Below, piece by piece: positions 26,682 through 35,601 of a stretch of 64,000 bases of DNA. Under the pieces are notes generated by a model. The model was not told where the DNA came from and searched no databases. It was given only the letters and a program-made list of their open reading frames with translations. Location of the stretch: positions 1,116,001 through 1,180,000 of the forward strand of contig OZ243937.1 of assembly GCA_965214085.1 (NCBI GenBank), written 5' to 3'. Both the position numbers and the translations under genes were made by a program. Source of the stretch: UBA6055 sp965214085 (GTDB lineage: Bacteria > Chloroflexota > Anaerolineae > Aggregatilineales > Phototrophicaceae). Numbering within the stretch: position 1 is the stretch's first letter; every line of letters starts with the position of its first letter.

Positions 26682-27317
26682 ATGGAAGTCTTGTTTGTAT
26701 CCGCCTTTGCCATGTCGCTCGCATTTGCGCTGCAGCCGGGCGTCATCGGCTTCGAGTCGCTGCGCCGCGGCATGTCGCATGGCTGGGCCGCCGCCTTGCA
26801 TGTCGAGTTGGGCTCGCTGGTTGGGGATGGCGTCTGGGCGATAATCGCGCTTTTGGGCGCATCGGTACTCTTTCAGAACCGCCTGGTGACGCTCGTCCTT
26901 GGGCTCTTCGGCTGCGCGCTCTTGCTGCGATTCGCCTGGGACGCCTGGGTGGCTTCCCGCAGTGATGTCGCGCTGGCGGGGGCCGGCGACGACCGGTCGA
27001 ATCATTGGGTCGCGGGCGCGATGCTCTCGCTGTCAAATCCGCAGAACATTACTTTCTGGCTGGGCATGAGCGGCACGATTATTGGCATCGGCTTCCTGGA
27101 GCCGCAGCCGATTCATTTGCTGGTATTTTTCAGCGGCTTCATGACCGCGCAGGTCTGCTGGTGCTTCTTCTTCGCCACGGTCGTCGAGGTTGGTCGCCGC
27201 CGTTTGCTGAACCAGCGCCTCTTCCGCTATATCAATCTGGTATGCGCGGTGTTTTTGGCCTGCATGGGCTTAAAGCTCTTGCTGCAAACTGTATTGATGA
27301 CATTGAACCTAAGCTAG
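26682..27317 (+). CDS. LysE/RhtB-family amino-acid exporter
   Basis: A 211-residue membrane protein with about six hydrophobic segments, as in LysE/RhtB exporters. The family pattern is seen near the start (ALQPGVIGFESLRRGMSHGWAA, corresponding to the usual PGP...R.G...G) and in SLSNPQNITFWLGM, which matches the conserved NPKA/NP-type segment before helix 4. The start is placed at the ATG of MEVLFVSAF; a TTG five codons upstream is possible. It stands alone, followed by a repeat element. The export substrate is unknown. Confidence 0.83.
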   Translation: MEVLFVSAFAMSLAFALQPGVIGFESLRRGMSHGWAAALHVELGSLVGDGVWAIIALLGASVLFQNRLVTLVLGLFGCALLLRFAWDAWVASRSDVALAGAGDDRSNHWVAGAMLSLSNPQNITFWLGMSGTIIGIGFLEPQPIHLLVFFSGFMTAQVCWCFFFATVVEVGRRRLLNQRLFRYINLVCAVFLACMGLKLLLQTVLMTLNLS

Positions 27318-27409
27318 CGCGTTGTTGCAGCCGGATTATAGCCGCGCCCACTCGAATTGCATCCTAGCAGACTTCATACCCCGCGATAAGCCAGTCCTTG
27401 ACGGCTACC

Positions 27410-27662
27410 AGGGCAATCGTAACAAAATATTATTCACCACAGGGGCACCGAGAACACAGAGATTTCGTTTTTTCGGGGCAGAAGTCCTCAAGTATTGAGA
27501 TACTAATGGGTGAAAATGCTTATCACAGGTTTCAAAATCGAAGTGAAATTTCACAATCAATATTATTGGTAGATTTCCTCTGTGCTCTCTGTGTCTCTGT
27601 GGTTAAATTTAAGTTTGTATTATGTTCATAGTTCTTAGATTCATTTTAATGCGATTGCCCTG
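27410..27662. repeat. Palindromic 'CACAGAG' intergenic repeat, copy B (MITE-like)
   Basis: Fills half of the 497-bp gap between lysE and the HNH gene. The terminal inverted repeats AGGGCAATCG (27411-27420) and CGATTGCCCT (27652-27661) are perfect. Inside are arms TTCACCACAGGGGCACCGAG (27433) and CTCTGTGTCTCTGTGGTTAA (27586-27605). The left end AGGGCAATCG plus CAAAATATT is nearly identical to the reverse complement of the right end of copy D at 56 kb. A 77-codon frame across it is an artefact of the repeat. From 27663 to 27814 nothing else is recognisable. Confidence 0.75.
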
Positions 27663-27814
27663 CGGCGCTTAGCGATTTTCTTGACGCCAAGTTAAAATAT
27701 CGCTACCGTTTGCAGTGCTTATTTCAGCAGACTTGCTCTTCACAAACACGCGCAGATACATCTGATATTCTGTGTTTGATCGAGGAATCCCATGAACGAC
27801 TGGGAAAAGTAGGG

Positions 27815-28375
27815 CTATATCTCGACGTAGCGCTTCCAAATTTCCGGCCCGGAACCCATCGCGATCACCAAGTAACTGGTGCGCGGGGTTTTGGGTTCCC
27901 AGCGCAAGCGCATACCGGCGACATTATGCAGGCGATTGCCTTTGCGGTGGTTGCATTTGGCGCAGGCGCAGGCGGTATTCGACCAAGTGTCGCGGCCGCC
28001 CTTGCAGCGCGGGATGATATGGTCGATGGTGAAGTCGCGTTTGCTGAGCAGCTTGCCCTGGACCTGCGCGCCCAGCGTCACCCCGCAATAGATGCAGGTG
28101 TAGTCGTCGCGCACGAGCACGCCCTTGCGGCTCCAGTGCGACTTGCGGCGCGGGACATTGACATAGGAACGCAGCGCAATCACGGAGGGCACTTCAAATT
28201 TGCTGCGGACTGTATTCAAATACAGCCCGGTCATCTCGACAGCGATGGCTTTGCCGCCGAGCAGCAAATTGATAGCTCGCTGTACAGTAATCACTGACAG
28301 CGGTTCCCAGGTACTTCCATTCAACAGCAGTACGCGCTGCTGCAAAACGCTTACAGTGGACACGATGCGCGGCAC
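27815..28375 (-). CDS. HNH endonuclease
   Basis: A 186-residue protein with a zinc-stabilised HNH nuclease domain: the CxxC pair CIYCG, the catalytic histidine in FTIDHIIPRCKGG, the Asn in TWSNTACACAKCNHRKGN, and a second CxxC. The N-terminal 80 residues (VLLLNGSTWEPLSVITVQRA) are characteristic of the widespread chromosomal HNH proteins found in many Chloroflexota, Actinobacteria and Cyanobacteria. The annotated start is GTG (28375), but GAAAGGTG overlaps it; a second GTG at 28363 has better ribosome-binding-site spacing. No adjacent restriction genes. It may be a housekeeping DNA-processing enzyme rather than a mobile one. Confidence 0.88.
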   Translation of the reverse strand: MPRIVSTVSVLQQRVLLLNGSTWEPLSVITVQRAINLLLGGKAIAVEMTGLYLNTVRSKFEVPSVIALRSYVNVPRRKSHWSRKGVLVRDDYTCIYCGVTLGAQVQGKLLSKRDFTIDHIIPRCKGGRDTWSNTACACAKCNHRKGNRLHNVAGMRLRWEPKTPRTSYLVIAMGSGPEIWKRYVEI

Positions 28376-28463
28376 CTTTCAACTCAGCCGAATGCCAGAG
28401 CGGTCACTAGCACATATTAATACCACGAAATCCGCCGTTTGCCGAATGGACGCTCAGCGCTCA

Positions 28464-28492
28464 TTGGCGCGGGGCACAGGCTACAGTATCAT
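28464..28492 (+). promoter_or_regulatory. Candidate promoter of the APH-like kinase gene
   Basis: TTGGCG (28464-28469), a 17-bp spacer and TATCAT (28487-28492) in the 179-bp divergent spacer between the HNH gene and the kinase gene. Start site near 28499, about 55 bp before the ATG. Confidence 0.42.
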
Positions 28493-28554
28493 GGTCGCGC
28501 CAGCCCACGGGCGCTGTCGATAAAGGACTGGACTATCCATCAAGGACTGGGCGA

Positions 28555-29586
28555 ATGCTGGAAAAACCTAATCTTGCGGATGCCACAATCATTGAGCAGC
28601 TTGAATCGCACTACGCGCTTCGTGTGCGGGCTTTGGAATTTCTGCCCATAGGCAACGATCAGCGCGCCTGGAGCTATAGGGTCGAGGCTGGCGCCAGTAA
28701 CTACTTTCTCAAGCTGCGCAGGGGCGGGACCAAGCCCGCTTCGCTGATTGCGCCGCGCTACTTGAAGTCCATTGGCATTAAACAAGTCGTCGCGCCGCTA
28801 GCCGCCTGCTCGGGCGCGCTGTCAGTTGCCGCCGGAGGCTACGATCTCATCCTTTACCCATACATTGATGGCAAATCTGCTTGGCGCATGCCGATGCCGA
28901 CGTCGCAATGGCGCGCCTGGGGCGTGACGATGCGCCGCATCCACGGCAGTCCCCTCAACGCTGAGCTGCTTGACGCGGCGGAGCGTGAAGTTTTCGGCCT
29001 AAAGTGGCTGCCTATCATTGACCGGGTTGAAGGCGCATTAAAGCGACAGGATTCTCGCGGGAGCGTCGCTGCGCAAGCGGCCCGCGTTTGGCGCGATCAG
29101 GAGGCGGAGATCCATCGCTGTCGGCGCAGATATCGGGAAATGGGCGCGCTGCTGAAAACGGACCCGCCGCCCTTCGCGCTCTGCCATGCGGATATTCACA
29201 CGGACAATATCATCCTTGATGCGCAAGGCGAGCTACGTATTGTCGATTGGGACGAAACCGTGATCGCGCCAAAAGAACGCGATTTGATGTTTTTTGTGGA
29301 GGACGGTCACCGGCGCGAGGAGACCGACGCCTTCTTCGCCGGATACAACGGCGGCGAAATCAATTGGCTGGCATTGGCCTATTACAAATACGATTGGGTG
29401 GTGCAAGAATTTGCCGATTATGGCGAGCGCATCTTTCTCTCCGACCAAATCGGCGGCAAGGACCTGGAGTCCGCTTTGGTCGAGTTCAAGCGCCTCTTCG
29501 AGCCCGACGATGTGATTGACCGAGCGCAGACCGTGTTTCAGCGGATGCTGCGCCAGCCGGCCTATTCCCAAATTGGCATAGGCTAA
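28555..29586 (+). CDS. Aminoglycoside-phosphotransferase (APH)-family kinase
   Basis: A 343-residue kinase-like protein. The catalytic loop is CHADIHTDNIILD (Brenner motif HxDxxxxN with Asp and Asn) and the metal-binding Asp is in RIVDWDETVIAPKERDL. The N-terminal lobe carries NYFLKLRRGG, with the ATP-anchoring lysine. The family includes kinases for aminoglycosides, choline, homoserine, sugars and spectinomycin; APH(9)-like proteins are similar in length and order. Nothing around it suggests antibiotic production or a mobile resistance gene, so a metabolic kinase is as likely. Free-standing; followed by the alpha-2-macroglobulin gene. Confidence 0.85.
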   Translation: MLEKPNLADATIIEQLESHYALRVRALEFLPIGNDQRAWSYRVEAGASNYFLKLRRGGTKPASLIAPRYLKSIGIKQVVAPLAACSGALSVAAGGYDLILYPYIDGKSAWRMPMPTSQWRAWGVTMRRIHGSPLNAELLDAAEREVFGLKWLPIIDRVEGALKRQDSRGSVAAQAARVWRDQEAEIHRCRRRYREMGALLKTDPPPFALCHADIHTDNIILDAQGELRIVDWDETVIAPKERDLMFFVEDGHRREETDAFFAGYNGGEINWLALAYYKYDWVVQEFADYGERIFLSDQIGGKDLESALVEFKRLFEPDDVIDRAQTVFQRMLRQPAYSQIGIG

Positions 29587-29625
29587 GCGTCGGCTGTTTA
29601 GCGCCGCGGCGAGCGCGAATACTTC

Positions 29626-29631
29626 TATAAT
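29626..29631 (+). promoter_or_regulatory. -10 box of the alpha-2-macroglobulin gene
   Basis: A perfect TATAAT 36 bp before the ATG. No convincing -35 hexamer at 16-18 bp. The predicted start site near 29638 would give a leader of about 29 nt containing the GAAGGGG ribosome-binding site. Confidence 0.45.
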
Positions 29632-29666
29632 GGTGAAGAGACCAGAACTGTGAAGGGGCTGACGAC

Positions 29667-32600
29667 ATGCGCCGACGAATCCTGCTGCTTGTGCTGCTGC
29701 TTGCCTTGCTGGTGTTGGTTGGCCTTTCCCATTCAATCGCGCAGGGCAGCCGGGTATCGCTTTTGCAAGTCTTCGAGGTACAGCCGTCTCCCTCCGCTCC
29801 GCTCGGTCTGAAAGACAGCGTCGTCCTCTACTTCAATCGCCGCGTTGACTGCGCCGACGCGGAGGCGGCTTTTTCTGTGCGGCCGGCCTTAGCGGGCGAA
29901 CTGCGATGCGACCAATTCAGCCTGAGCTTCACGCCGGCTGACGACTATGAGCGGGGCAGGGCATACACTTTTGCGATTTCGCCGCCGTTACGGGCTTTGG
30001 ACGGCGCGCCGCTGCTCGATCCCTACGAAGCGACCTATACCACCGTCGGTTATCTATCCGTGTCGGAAGTCTTTCCCAGCGAGCAGGGCGGGGCGGCGCC
30101 GGTTGATTCGGCAATTACTGTTGTATTCGACCGTCCGGTTGTGCCGCTGACACTGCCATCCGCACTGGACGACCTGCCACAGCCGCTTAGCATTGAACCG
30201 GCAACGGCGGGCAAGGGCGAGTGGGTCAACAGCGCGGTTTATGCTTTTACGGCCGAGTCGCCGCTGAAGAGCGGGCAAACTTACAGCATATCGATTGCCT
30301 CAGACTTAGCAGCCGTCGACGGCGCCGAACTGGAAGCGGGCTACTCCTGGACATTCGAAACCGCAAAGGCGTCAATTGTAGCGATCGATCCGCCGCTTGA
30401 TACGACCAGCTTGAGCCTTGAACCCAGGTTACAGGTACGTTTCAACCAGGTCATGGACCGCGGAGCCATTGAAGATGCCTTCTATCTGCGGCGCTTGCCT
30501 GCCAGCGACGGCAGCGGGCTGCATGGGGAGTTTGTCTGGGCCGAAGACGGCATGGGCTTCGCCTTCAGACCTGAGGCGCGCCTGGAGCTGGATTCGATTT
30601 ATGAAGCTGGCTTCAGCCCAGATTTGCAGCCTGAATTGCAATTTGGCAGCGCGGGGGTGACGCCTAGCTGGCGCTACCAGACCGTAGCCGAGCCCAGTAT
30701 CGTGGCTACGGAACCCACTGACGGCGCGCAGGATGTCAGCCGTGGCGGATTTTCACTCTTCTTCGCATCCACGATGAATATCGAGACCCTGGCCGACCGC
30801 ATCACTATCGAGCCGGAACCGCAGGCGCCGCCGCGCGTCTATTACAGCGAGTGGGCCAATCGCTATACGGTCTCCTTTGACGCAGCGCCTTCAACAGCGT
30901 ACGCCATTCGCATCGCGCCCGGCATGGAAGACATCTACGGCAACGCAATCGCCGAGCCGACAGTTTTCCGCTATACAACGGCGGCTCGTACGCCCTCGCT
31001 TGGTTTCCATGTGCCGGGTCCCGTGGGCTTTTACAGCGCTTATCGTAAACCGACTCAGCTCGTTGCGCGGCATCGCGGCGTCGATACTATCGACTTCGCG
31101 CTTTATCGTGTGCCGCTGGAAACGTTTGTTAGCCGTATGACAAATGCGGATTCCTATGATCCGACTCAGGACTACGATCCGCGGGCCGAGGACCTGCTCA
31201 AGACTTGGCGCGTCGAGTCGGATGCGCCGGAAAACGTGCAAGCTAAGGAGCTGCTGGACTTGCGGGATGGCAGGGGGCGGGGCCTGGAGCCGGGTGTCTA
31301 TTTTATCGAGGCGACAGCGCCCGGGCTTGAACGTTTCACCTGGCAGAATCGCCATTTCCTGAATGTCGCCAGCGCAGTTTTGACGATCAAGCAGGCAACA
31401 GACCGCCTGACAATATGGGCGGTAGACCTTGATTCGGGCGCGCCAATTATCGGCGAGCGCATCGCAATCTATGGACGAGGCGGGGCTTCTCAAGGAAGCG
31501 GCGTCACCGACGAGCGCGGCATCGTACAGATTGACATCCCCGTCACGCCTGATCTGTTCGCGCGATTTGTGGCTGTTTTGAATGGATCGGATCACTTCGG
31601 CATCGGCTATACGGATTGGTCCAACGGCACAGAGCCCTGGCAATTCGGCTACGGTTTTTCTTGGTCGCCGCGCGCGTATCAGGCTTACCTCTACACCGAC
31701 CGTCCCGTTTATCGCAGCGGCCAGCCGGTATTTTTTCGCGGGGTCGCGCGTAGCAAAGACGATGTCGTTTACATGCCGGCGCCGCTGGACACGGTACCGG
31801 TTACCATTCGCGATGCGCGCGGCGAAATCGTTTACCAGCGCGAATTGGCTGTTAGCGACTTCGGCAGCTTCAACGGCCAATTCGATATCGCGCCGGATGC
31901 CTCGCTGGGCGCGTACAGCCTGAGCGTGGATCTGCCAGCAGAGCGCGAATACGGGCAGGAGGGCGGCAGCATCAGTTTCCTGGTGGCCGAGTATCGACTG
32001 CCGGAGTATCAAGTGACGCTGTCGGCGGAGCAGCCCGAAATTGTCCAGGGCGGCTTGATCGCGCTGGATGTTGAAGGCAAGTATTTCTTCGGCGGTCCAG
32101 TTGCAAATGCCGCAGGCGACTACGCCCTGTATTCAATGCCTTACACATTCGATTACCGCGGCGATGGCCATTACGACTTCGCCGATTATGACTTGTACCA
32201 AGCCGAGCATGAACGATACGGCGTCAATCGCATCGTCAGCGAGGGCAACCTAAGCACCGACGCCGAAGGCAAAGCCAAGCTCGAATGGCTTGGCGACTTG
32301 CAGGGCGAATCGCAGAGCCGGCGTTGGCGCGTCGACGCATCAATTCGCGACGAAGCCGGGAGCGCGATATATGGCAGCGCCAGCCTGGTTGTGCACCAGG
32401 GGCTGCTCTACTTGGGCGCGCGCGCCGCGGATTATGTCGGCTTTGCCGGCGATGACAGCGTAATCAAGCTCATCGCCGTGGACTGGGACAGCCGTCCCGT
32501 GGCCGATCAGCCGATACAAGTCCAAGTTGTCGAGCGGCGCTGGAGCAGCGTGCAGGAGCAGGATCCCAGCACTGGCGCCACCGCCTGGACCTGGGATGTG

Positions 32601-35591
32601 GAAGAGATCACGGTTGCGAACGGCCGCGTCATCACAGGCGCTGACGGCAAGGCTGACTTCGTTTATCAGCCGCCAACGGGTGGCGTATACAAGATAATCG
32701 CCACCACGCGGGATTCGGCGGGCAATCAAGTCCGCGCGGCCACCTATGCCTGGGCCTCGGGACCGGACTATGTCAGCTGGCGGCAGCGGAATGACAATGC
32801 TATCGACCTGAGGCCGGAGCAAACCGAATACAGCGTCGGCGATACGGCCAAAATCTTGATCGCGTCGCCATTTCAAGGCGAGACCGAAGCGCTGATCAGC
32901 ATTGAGCGCGGCGATGTCCTGCATGTGGAGCAGGTGACGCTGACCAGCAATTCGCAGATTTACGAATTCGAGATCCTGCCGCAGTACGCCCCTAACATTT
33001 TTGTATCCGTCTTCCTTATCAAGCCGGCGGACGAGCAGAATGCCGTCGCCTCCTGGCGCATCGGCATGACGCAGCTCGCGGTCGATATCGAACAGAAAGC
33101 CTTGAACATTGAAATATCAGCCGACCGTGATACGGCCTCGCCGCAAGAAATCGTCAAGTACCAACTGCGGGTGAGCGACTATCAAGGTGATCCGGTTGTT
33201 GCTGAGGTCGGGCTTGGCCTAACTGACCTGGCGGCGCTGTCGCTGGGCCAGCGCAACAGCGAGCGTATGCTGGATGCGTTTTATGGACCGCAGGAACTCA
33301 GCATCCGTACCTCGAGTTCGCTGGTCGTCAACGCTGAGGCAGCCACAGAAGCGCTGTCCGAGCGCAAGGGCGGGGGCGGCGGATTATTCGAATCGGGCAT
33401 CGTTGACCTGCGCGGCGAATTCATCGACACGGCCTATTGGAGCCCGAGTGTGGTCACCAACGCGGCTGGCCTGGCAACGATAGATCTGCGCCTGCCGGAT
33501 AATCTGACTACCTGGCGGCTGGATGCCCGCGCCTTGACCGAAGGGCGCGCCGGACGCTTGCTGGTCGGCGAGCAGACTTTCGACTTGCGCAGCACGCGTC
33601 CGCTGCTCATTCGCCCGGTGACGCCGCGCTTCTTCGTCGTGGGCGATAAGGCGCAGTTGGCGGCTGTCATAAATAACAACACCGGCACGAATGTCTCAGC
33701 CAGCGTTTCGCTTGAGAACAGCGCCGGTCTGCGCCTGGCTGACGAGAGCTCGCTAGTCCAAAACGTGATGATTCCTGCCGGCGGCCGCAAACGCCTGACC
33801 TGGCTGGCGACGGTCGCGGATGTCGGCACGGTCGCCCCTTCCTTTGTCGTCCGCAGTCATGACGGCGCCTACAGCGACGCCAGCATCTCGCCTGTCGCTG
33901 CTGACCGCGATGGCAAGTTGCCGGTCTATCGGCCCGTAGCGCTGGAAACGGTTGGAACAGCAGGTATGCTCGCCGAGGCTGGTACGCGCGTGGAAGCCCT
34001 GCGCTTGCCGCAGAACCAGGCTTCAATAGACGGGCGGCTCGAGATCCGCTTGGACAAATCTTTGGCCGGTGTGACCGAAGAAAGCTTGACCCATCTGGCA
34101 GCCGACACGCAGCAGAACCGCGCCTGCGCAGGCGCTATCGTGAGTCGCTTCCTGCCCAACATCGTTGCCGTGCGCGCGCTTGATGAGATGGGCATTACGG
34201 ATGCGGATTCACGCGCCACGCTGGATGGGCTGGTCACGGAAGGTTTGCAGGAACTTTACGCGCGGCAGTTGGCGGACGGCGGCTGGAGCTGGTGCTCCTA
34301 TCCCGAAGCGCATGACTTGACGACCGCCTACGCGCTTCTGGGGCTGGCACAAGCCGCGGCTGCCGGCTATCCAGTTGACGCCGCCGTCATCGGGCGCGCG
34401 CGGGCATATATTCGACAGACTTTGATTAGGCCTTCACTGGCGCTGGATAACTGGCGGCTGAATCGCCAGGCATTTTTGTTGTACGCGCTGGCGCGATCCG
34501 GCGCGGCTGATGTGGCGCGCAGCACGACGCTATTCGAAAGTCGCGAACGGCTGAACCTCGATGCCATCGCATTCCTGGCGCTGACGCTGCATAGCATCAA
34601 TCCGGAAGACGATTTTCGCCTGGAGGCTTTGACCCAGCTGATGCTTAACCGCGCCGTCACACGGGCGACCGGAACCTTCTTTGAAGAGACTAATCAAGAC
34701 CGCTGGAATTGGTCGTCGGATACCCGCTCGACTGCTCTGGTCTTAAATGCGCTCATCAAGCTGCGACCTGAGAGCGAGCTGCTGCCCAATATCGTCAGAC
34801 ACTTGGCGAGCGCGCGCGTTGAACCGGGCGGCTGGGGCTCGCGCCAAGACGACGTCTGGTCAATCATCGCCTTGACGAACTGGATGCTGCACACTGGCGA
34901 ATTCAAAGCCGATTATGCCTATAGCGTCGCCGTCAACGGCAGTGACATCTTGCGCGACGCCGCCATGCCCGCTCATGCACAGCGAGCGGACGAGTTCAGC
35001 CTTGACTTCGCCAACTTGCGCAAGCAGGAAACGAATACCATCGAATTCGAGCGCGGCGCTGGCGAAGGGAACCTGTACTACCGGGCTCATCTTCACGCCA
35101 ATCTTCCCGTGGACGAGATCCCGGCCGTCAATCGCGGCATTGATGTTTCGCGCAGCTACACGCTCCTTGGCGATAAAGCTGCTGATCCAATCCAAAGCGC
35201 CGCCATTGGCGATACCGTGCAAGTTCGCTTGCGGCTGGTCGCGCCGCACAGCTTGCGCTACGTAGTAATAGAAGATTACTTCCCCGCTGGCGCCGAAGCC
35301 ATCAATCCCGAACTGGCGATTAGCCCGCAGTTGGGCGCGTTGCCGGCTGGCGAGCGCATCGACCCGCGCGATTCCGGTTGGGGCTGGTGGTACTTTGATC
35401 ATGTCGAGTTTCGCGATGAGAAGGCGGTCATCTACGCCAGCCATTTGCCGCCCGGCGTTTATGAATATGTCTATAGCATCCGGCCCTCCATCGCGGGTGA
35501 ATATCAGGCGCTTCCGCCCGTCGCCAGGCAAGTCTATTTTCCCGAAGTTTACGGGCGCGGCGCAGGCAAGCTGTTTACGATTCGCGAGTAG
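29667..35591 (+). CDS. Secreted bacterial alpha-2-macroglobulin-like protein lacking the thioester
   Basis: A 1974-residue exported protein. The N-terminus has a signal peptide (basic MRRR, a leucine-rich core, AQG near residue 26) and no lipobox. Residues about 30-440 contain repeated Big_5-type domains (DSVVLYFNRRVD, PVDSAITVVFDRPV, EPRLQVRFNQVMD, the last three related). Then follow macroglobulin domains (YLYTDRPVYRSGQPVFFRGV), the conserved alpha-2-macroglobulin core (DTAYWSPSVVTNAAGLATID, LPDNLTTWRLDARAL), and an alpha/alpha-toroid domain ending in a receptor-like C-domain. At the thioester position CxEQ the sequence reads Cys1487-Ala-Gly-Ala1490 before SRFLPN: the Gln is missing. Probably an envelope protease trap or structural shield working without covalent capture, like thioester-less MagD/YfaS-type relatives. 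It has no pbpC neighbour. Confidence 0.87.
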   Translation: MRRRILLLVLLLALLVLVGLSHSIAQGSRVSLLQVFEVQPSPSAPLGLKDSVVLYFNRRVDCADAEAAFSVRPALAGELRCDQFSLSFTPADDYERGRAYTFAISPPLRALDGAPLLDPYEATYTTVGYLSVSEVFPSEQGGAAPVDSAITVVFDRPVVPLTLPSALDDLPQPLSIEPATAGKGEWVNSAVYAFTAESPLKSGQTYSISIASDLAAVDGAELEAGYSWTFETAKASIVAIDPPLDTTSLSLEPRLQVRFNQVMDRGAIEDAFYLRRLPASDGSGLHGEFVWAEDGMGFAFRPEARLELDSIYEAGFSPDLQPELQFGSAGVTPSWRYQTVAEPSIVATEPTDGAQDVSRGGFSLFFASTMNIETLADRITIEPEPQAPPRVYYSEWANRYTVSFDAAPSTAYAIRIAPGMEDIYGNAIAEPTVFRYTTAARTPSLGFHVPGPVGFYSAYRKPTQLVARHRGVDTIDFALYRVPLETFVSRMTNADSYDPTQDYDPRAEDLLKTWRVESDAPENVQAKELLDLRDGRGRGLEPGVYFIEATAPGLERFTWQNRHFLNVASAVLTIKQATDRLTIWAVDLDSGAPIIGERIAIYGRGGASQGSGVTDERGIVQIDIPVTPDLFARFVAVLNGSDHFGIGYTDWSNGTEPWQFGYGFSWSPRAYQAYLYTDRPVYRSGQPVFFRGVARSKDDVVYMPAPLDTVPVTIRDARGEIVYQRELAVSDFGSFNGQFDIAPDASLGAYSLSVDLPAEREYGQEGGSISFLVAEYRLPEYQVTLSAEQPEIVQGGLIALDVEGKYFFGGPVANAAGDYALYSMPYTFDYRGDGHYDFADYDLYQAEHERYGVNRIVSEGNLSTDAEGKAKLEWLGDLQGESQSRRWRVDASIRDEAGSAIYGSASLVVHQGLLYLGARAADYVGFAGDDSVIKLIAVDWDSRPVADQPIQVQVVERRWSSVQEQDPSTGATAWTWDVEEITVANGRVITGADGKADFVYQPPTGGVYKIIATTRDSAGNQVRAATYAWASGPDYVSWRQRNDNAIDLRPEQTEYSVGDTAKILIASPFQGETEALISIERGDVLHVEQVTLTSNSQIYEFEILPQYAPNIFVSVFLIKPADEQNAVASWRIGMTQLAVDIEQKALNIEISADRDTASPQEIVKYQLRVSDYQGDPVVAEVGLGLTDLAALSLGQRNSERMLDAFYGPQELSIRTSSSLVVNAEAATEALSERKGGGGGLFESGIVDLRGEFIDTAYWSPSVVTNAAGLATIDLRLPDNLTTWRLDARALTEGRAGRLLVGEQTFDLRSTRPLLIRPVTPRFFVVGDKAQLAAVINNNTGTNVSASVSLENSAGLRLADESSLVQNVMIPAGGRKRLTWLATVADVGTVAPSFVVRSHDGAYSDASISPVAADRDGKLPVYRPVALETVGTAGMLAEAGTRVEALRLPQNQASIDGRLEIRLDKSLAGVTEESLTHLAADTQQNRACAGAIVSRFLPNIVAVRALDEMGITDADSRATLDGLVTEGLQELYARQLADGGWSWCSYPEAHDLTTAYALLGLAQAAAAGYPVDAAVIGRARAYIRQTLIRPSLALDNWRLNRQAFLLYALARSGAADVARSTTLFESRERLNLDAIAFLALTLHSINPEDDFRLEALTQLMLNRAVTRATGTFFEETNQDRWNWSSDTRSTALVLNALIKLRPESELLPNIVRHLASARVEPGGWGSRQDDVWSIIALTNWMLHTGEFKADYAYSVAVNGSDILRDAAMPAHAQRADEFSLDFANLRKQETNTIEFERGAGEGNLYYRAHLHANLPVDEIPAVNRGIDVSRSYTLLGDKAADPIQSAAIGDTVQVRLRLVAPHSLRYVVIEDYFPAGAEAINPELAISPQLGALPAGERIDPRDSGWGWWYFDHVEFRDEKAVIYASHLPPGVYEYVYSIRPSIAGEYQALPPVARQVYFPEVYGRGAGKLFTIRE

Positions 35592-35601
35592 AGACGGTCC
35601 G

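Noticed and set aside
27398..27631. 77-codon frame inside repeat copy B
   Set aside because: Its translation (HREHRDF-type) comes from the CACAGAG repeat; such repeat-derived proteins are common annotation artefacts.
28555..29586. Antibiotic-resistance gene (aminoglycoside phosphotransferase)
   Set aside because: The fold is APH-like, but the family is broad, the gene has genome-like composition, and no mobile element or resistance context surrounds it.
30891..32012. 373-codon open frame antisense to the alpha-2-macroglobulin gene
   Set aside because: Shadow of a long well-supported gene; no domain and no start signals.
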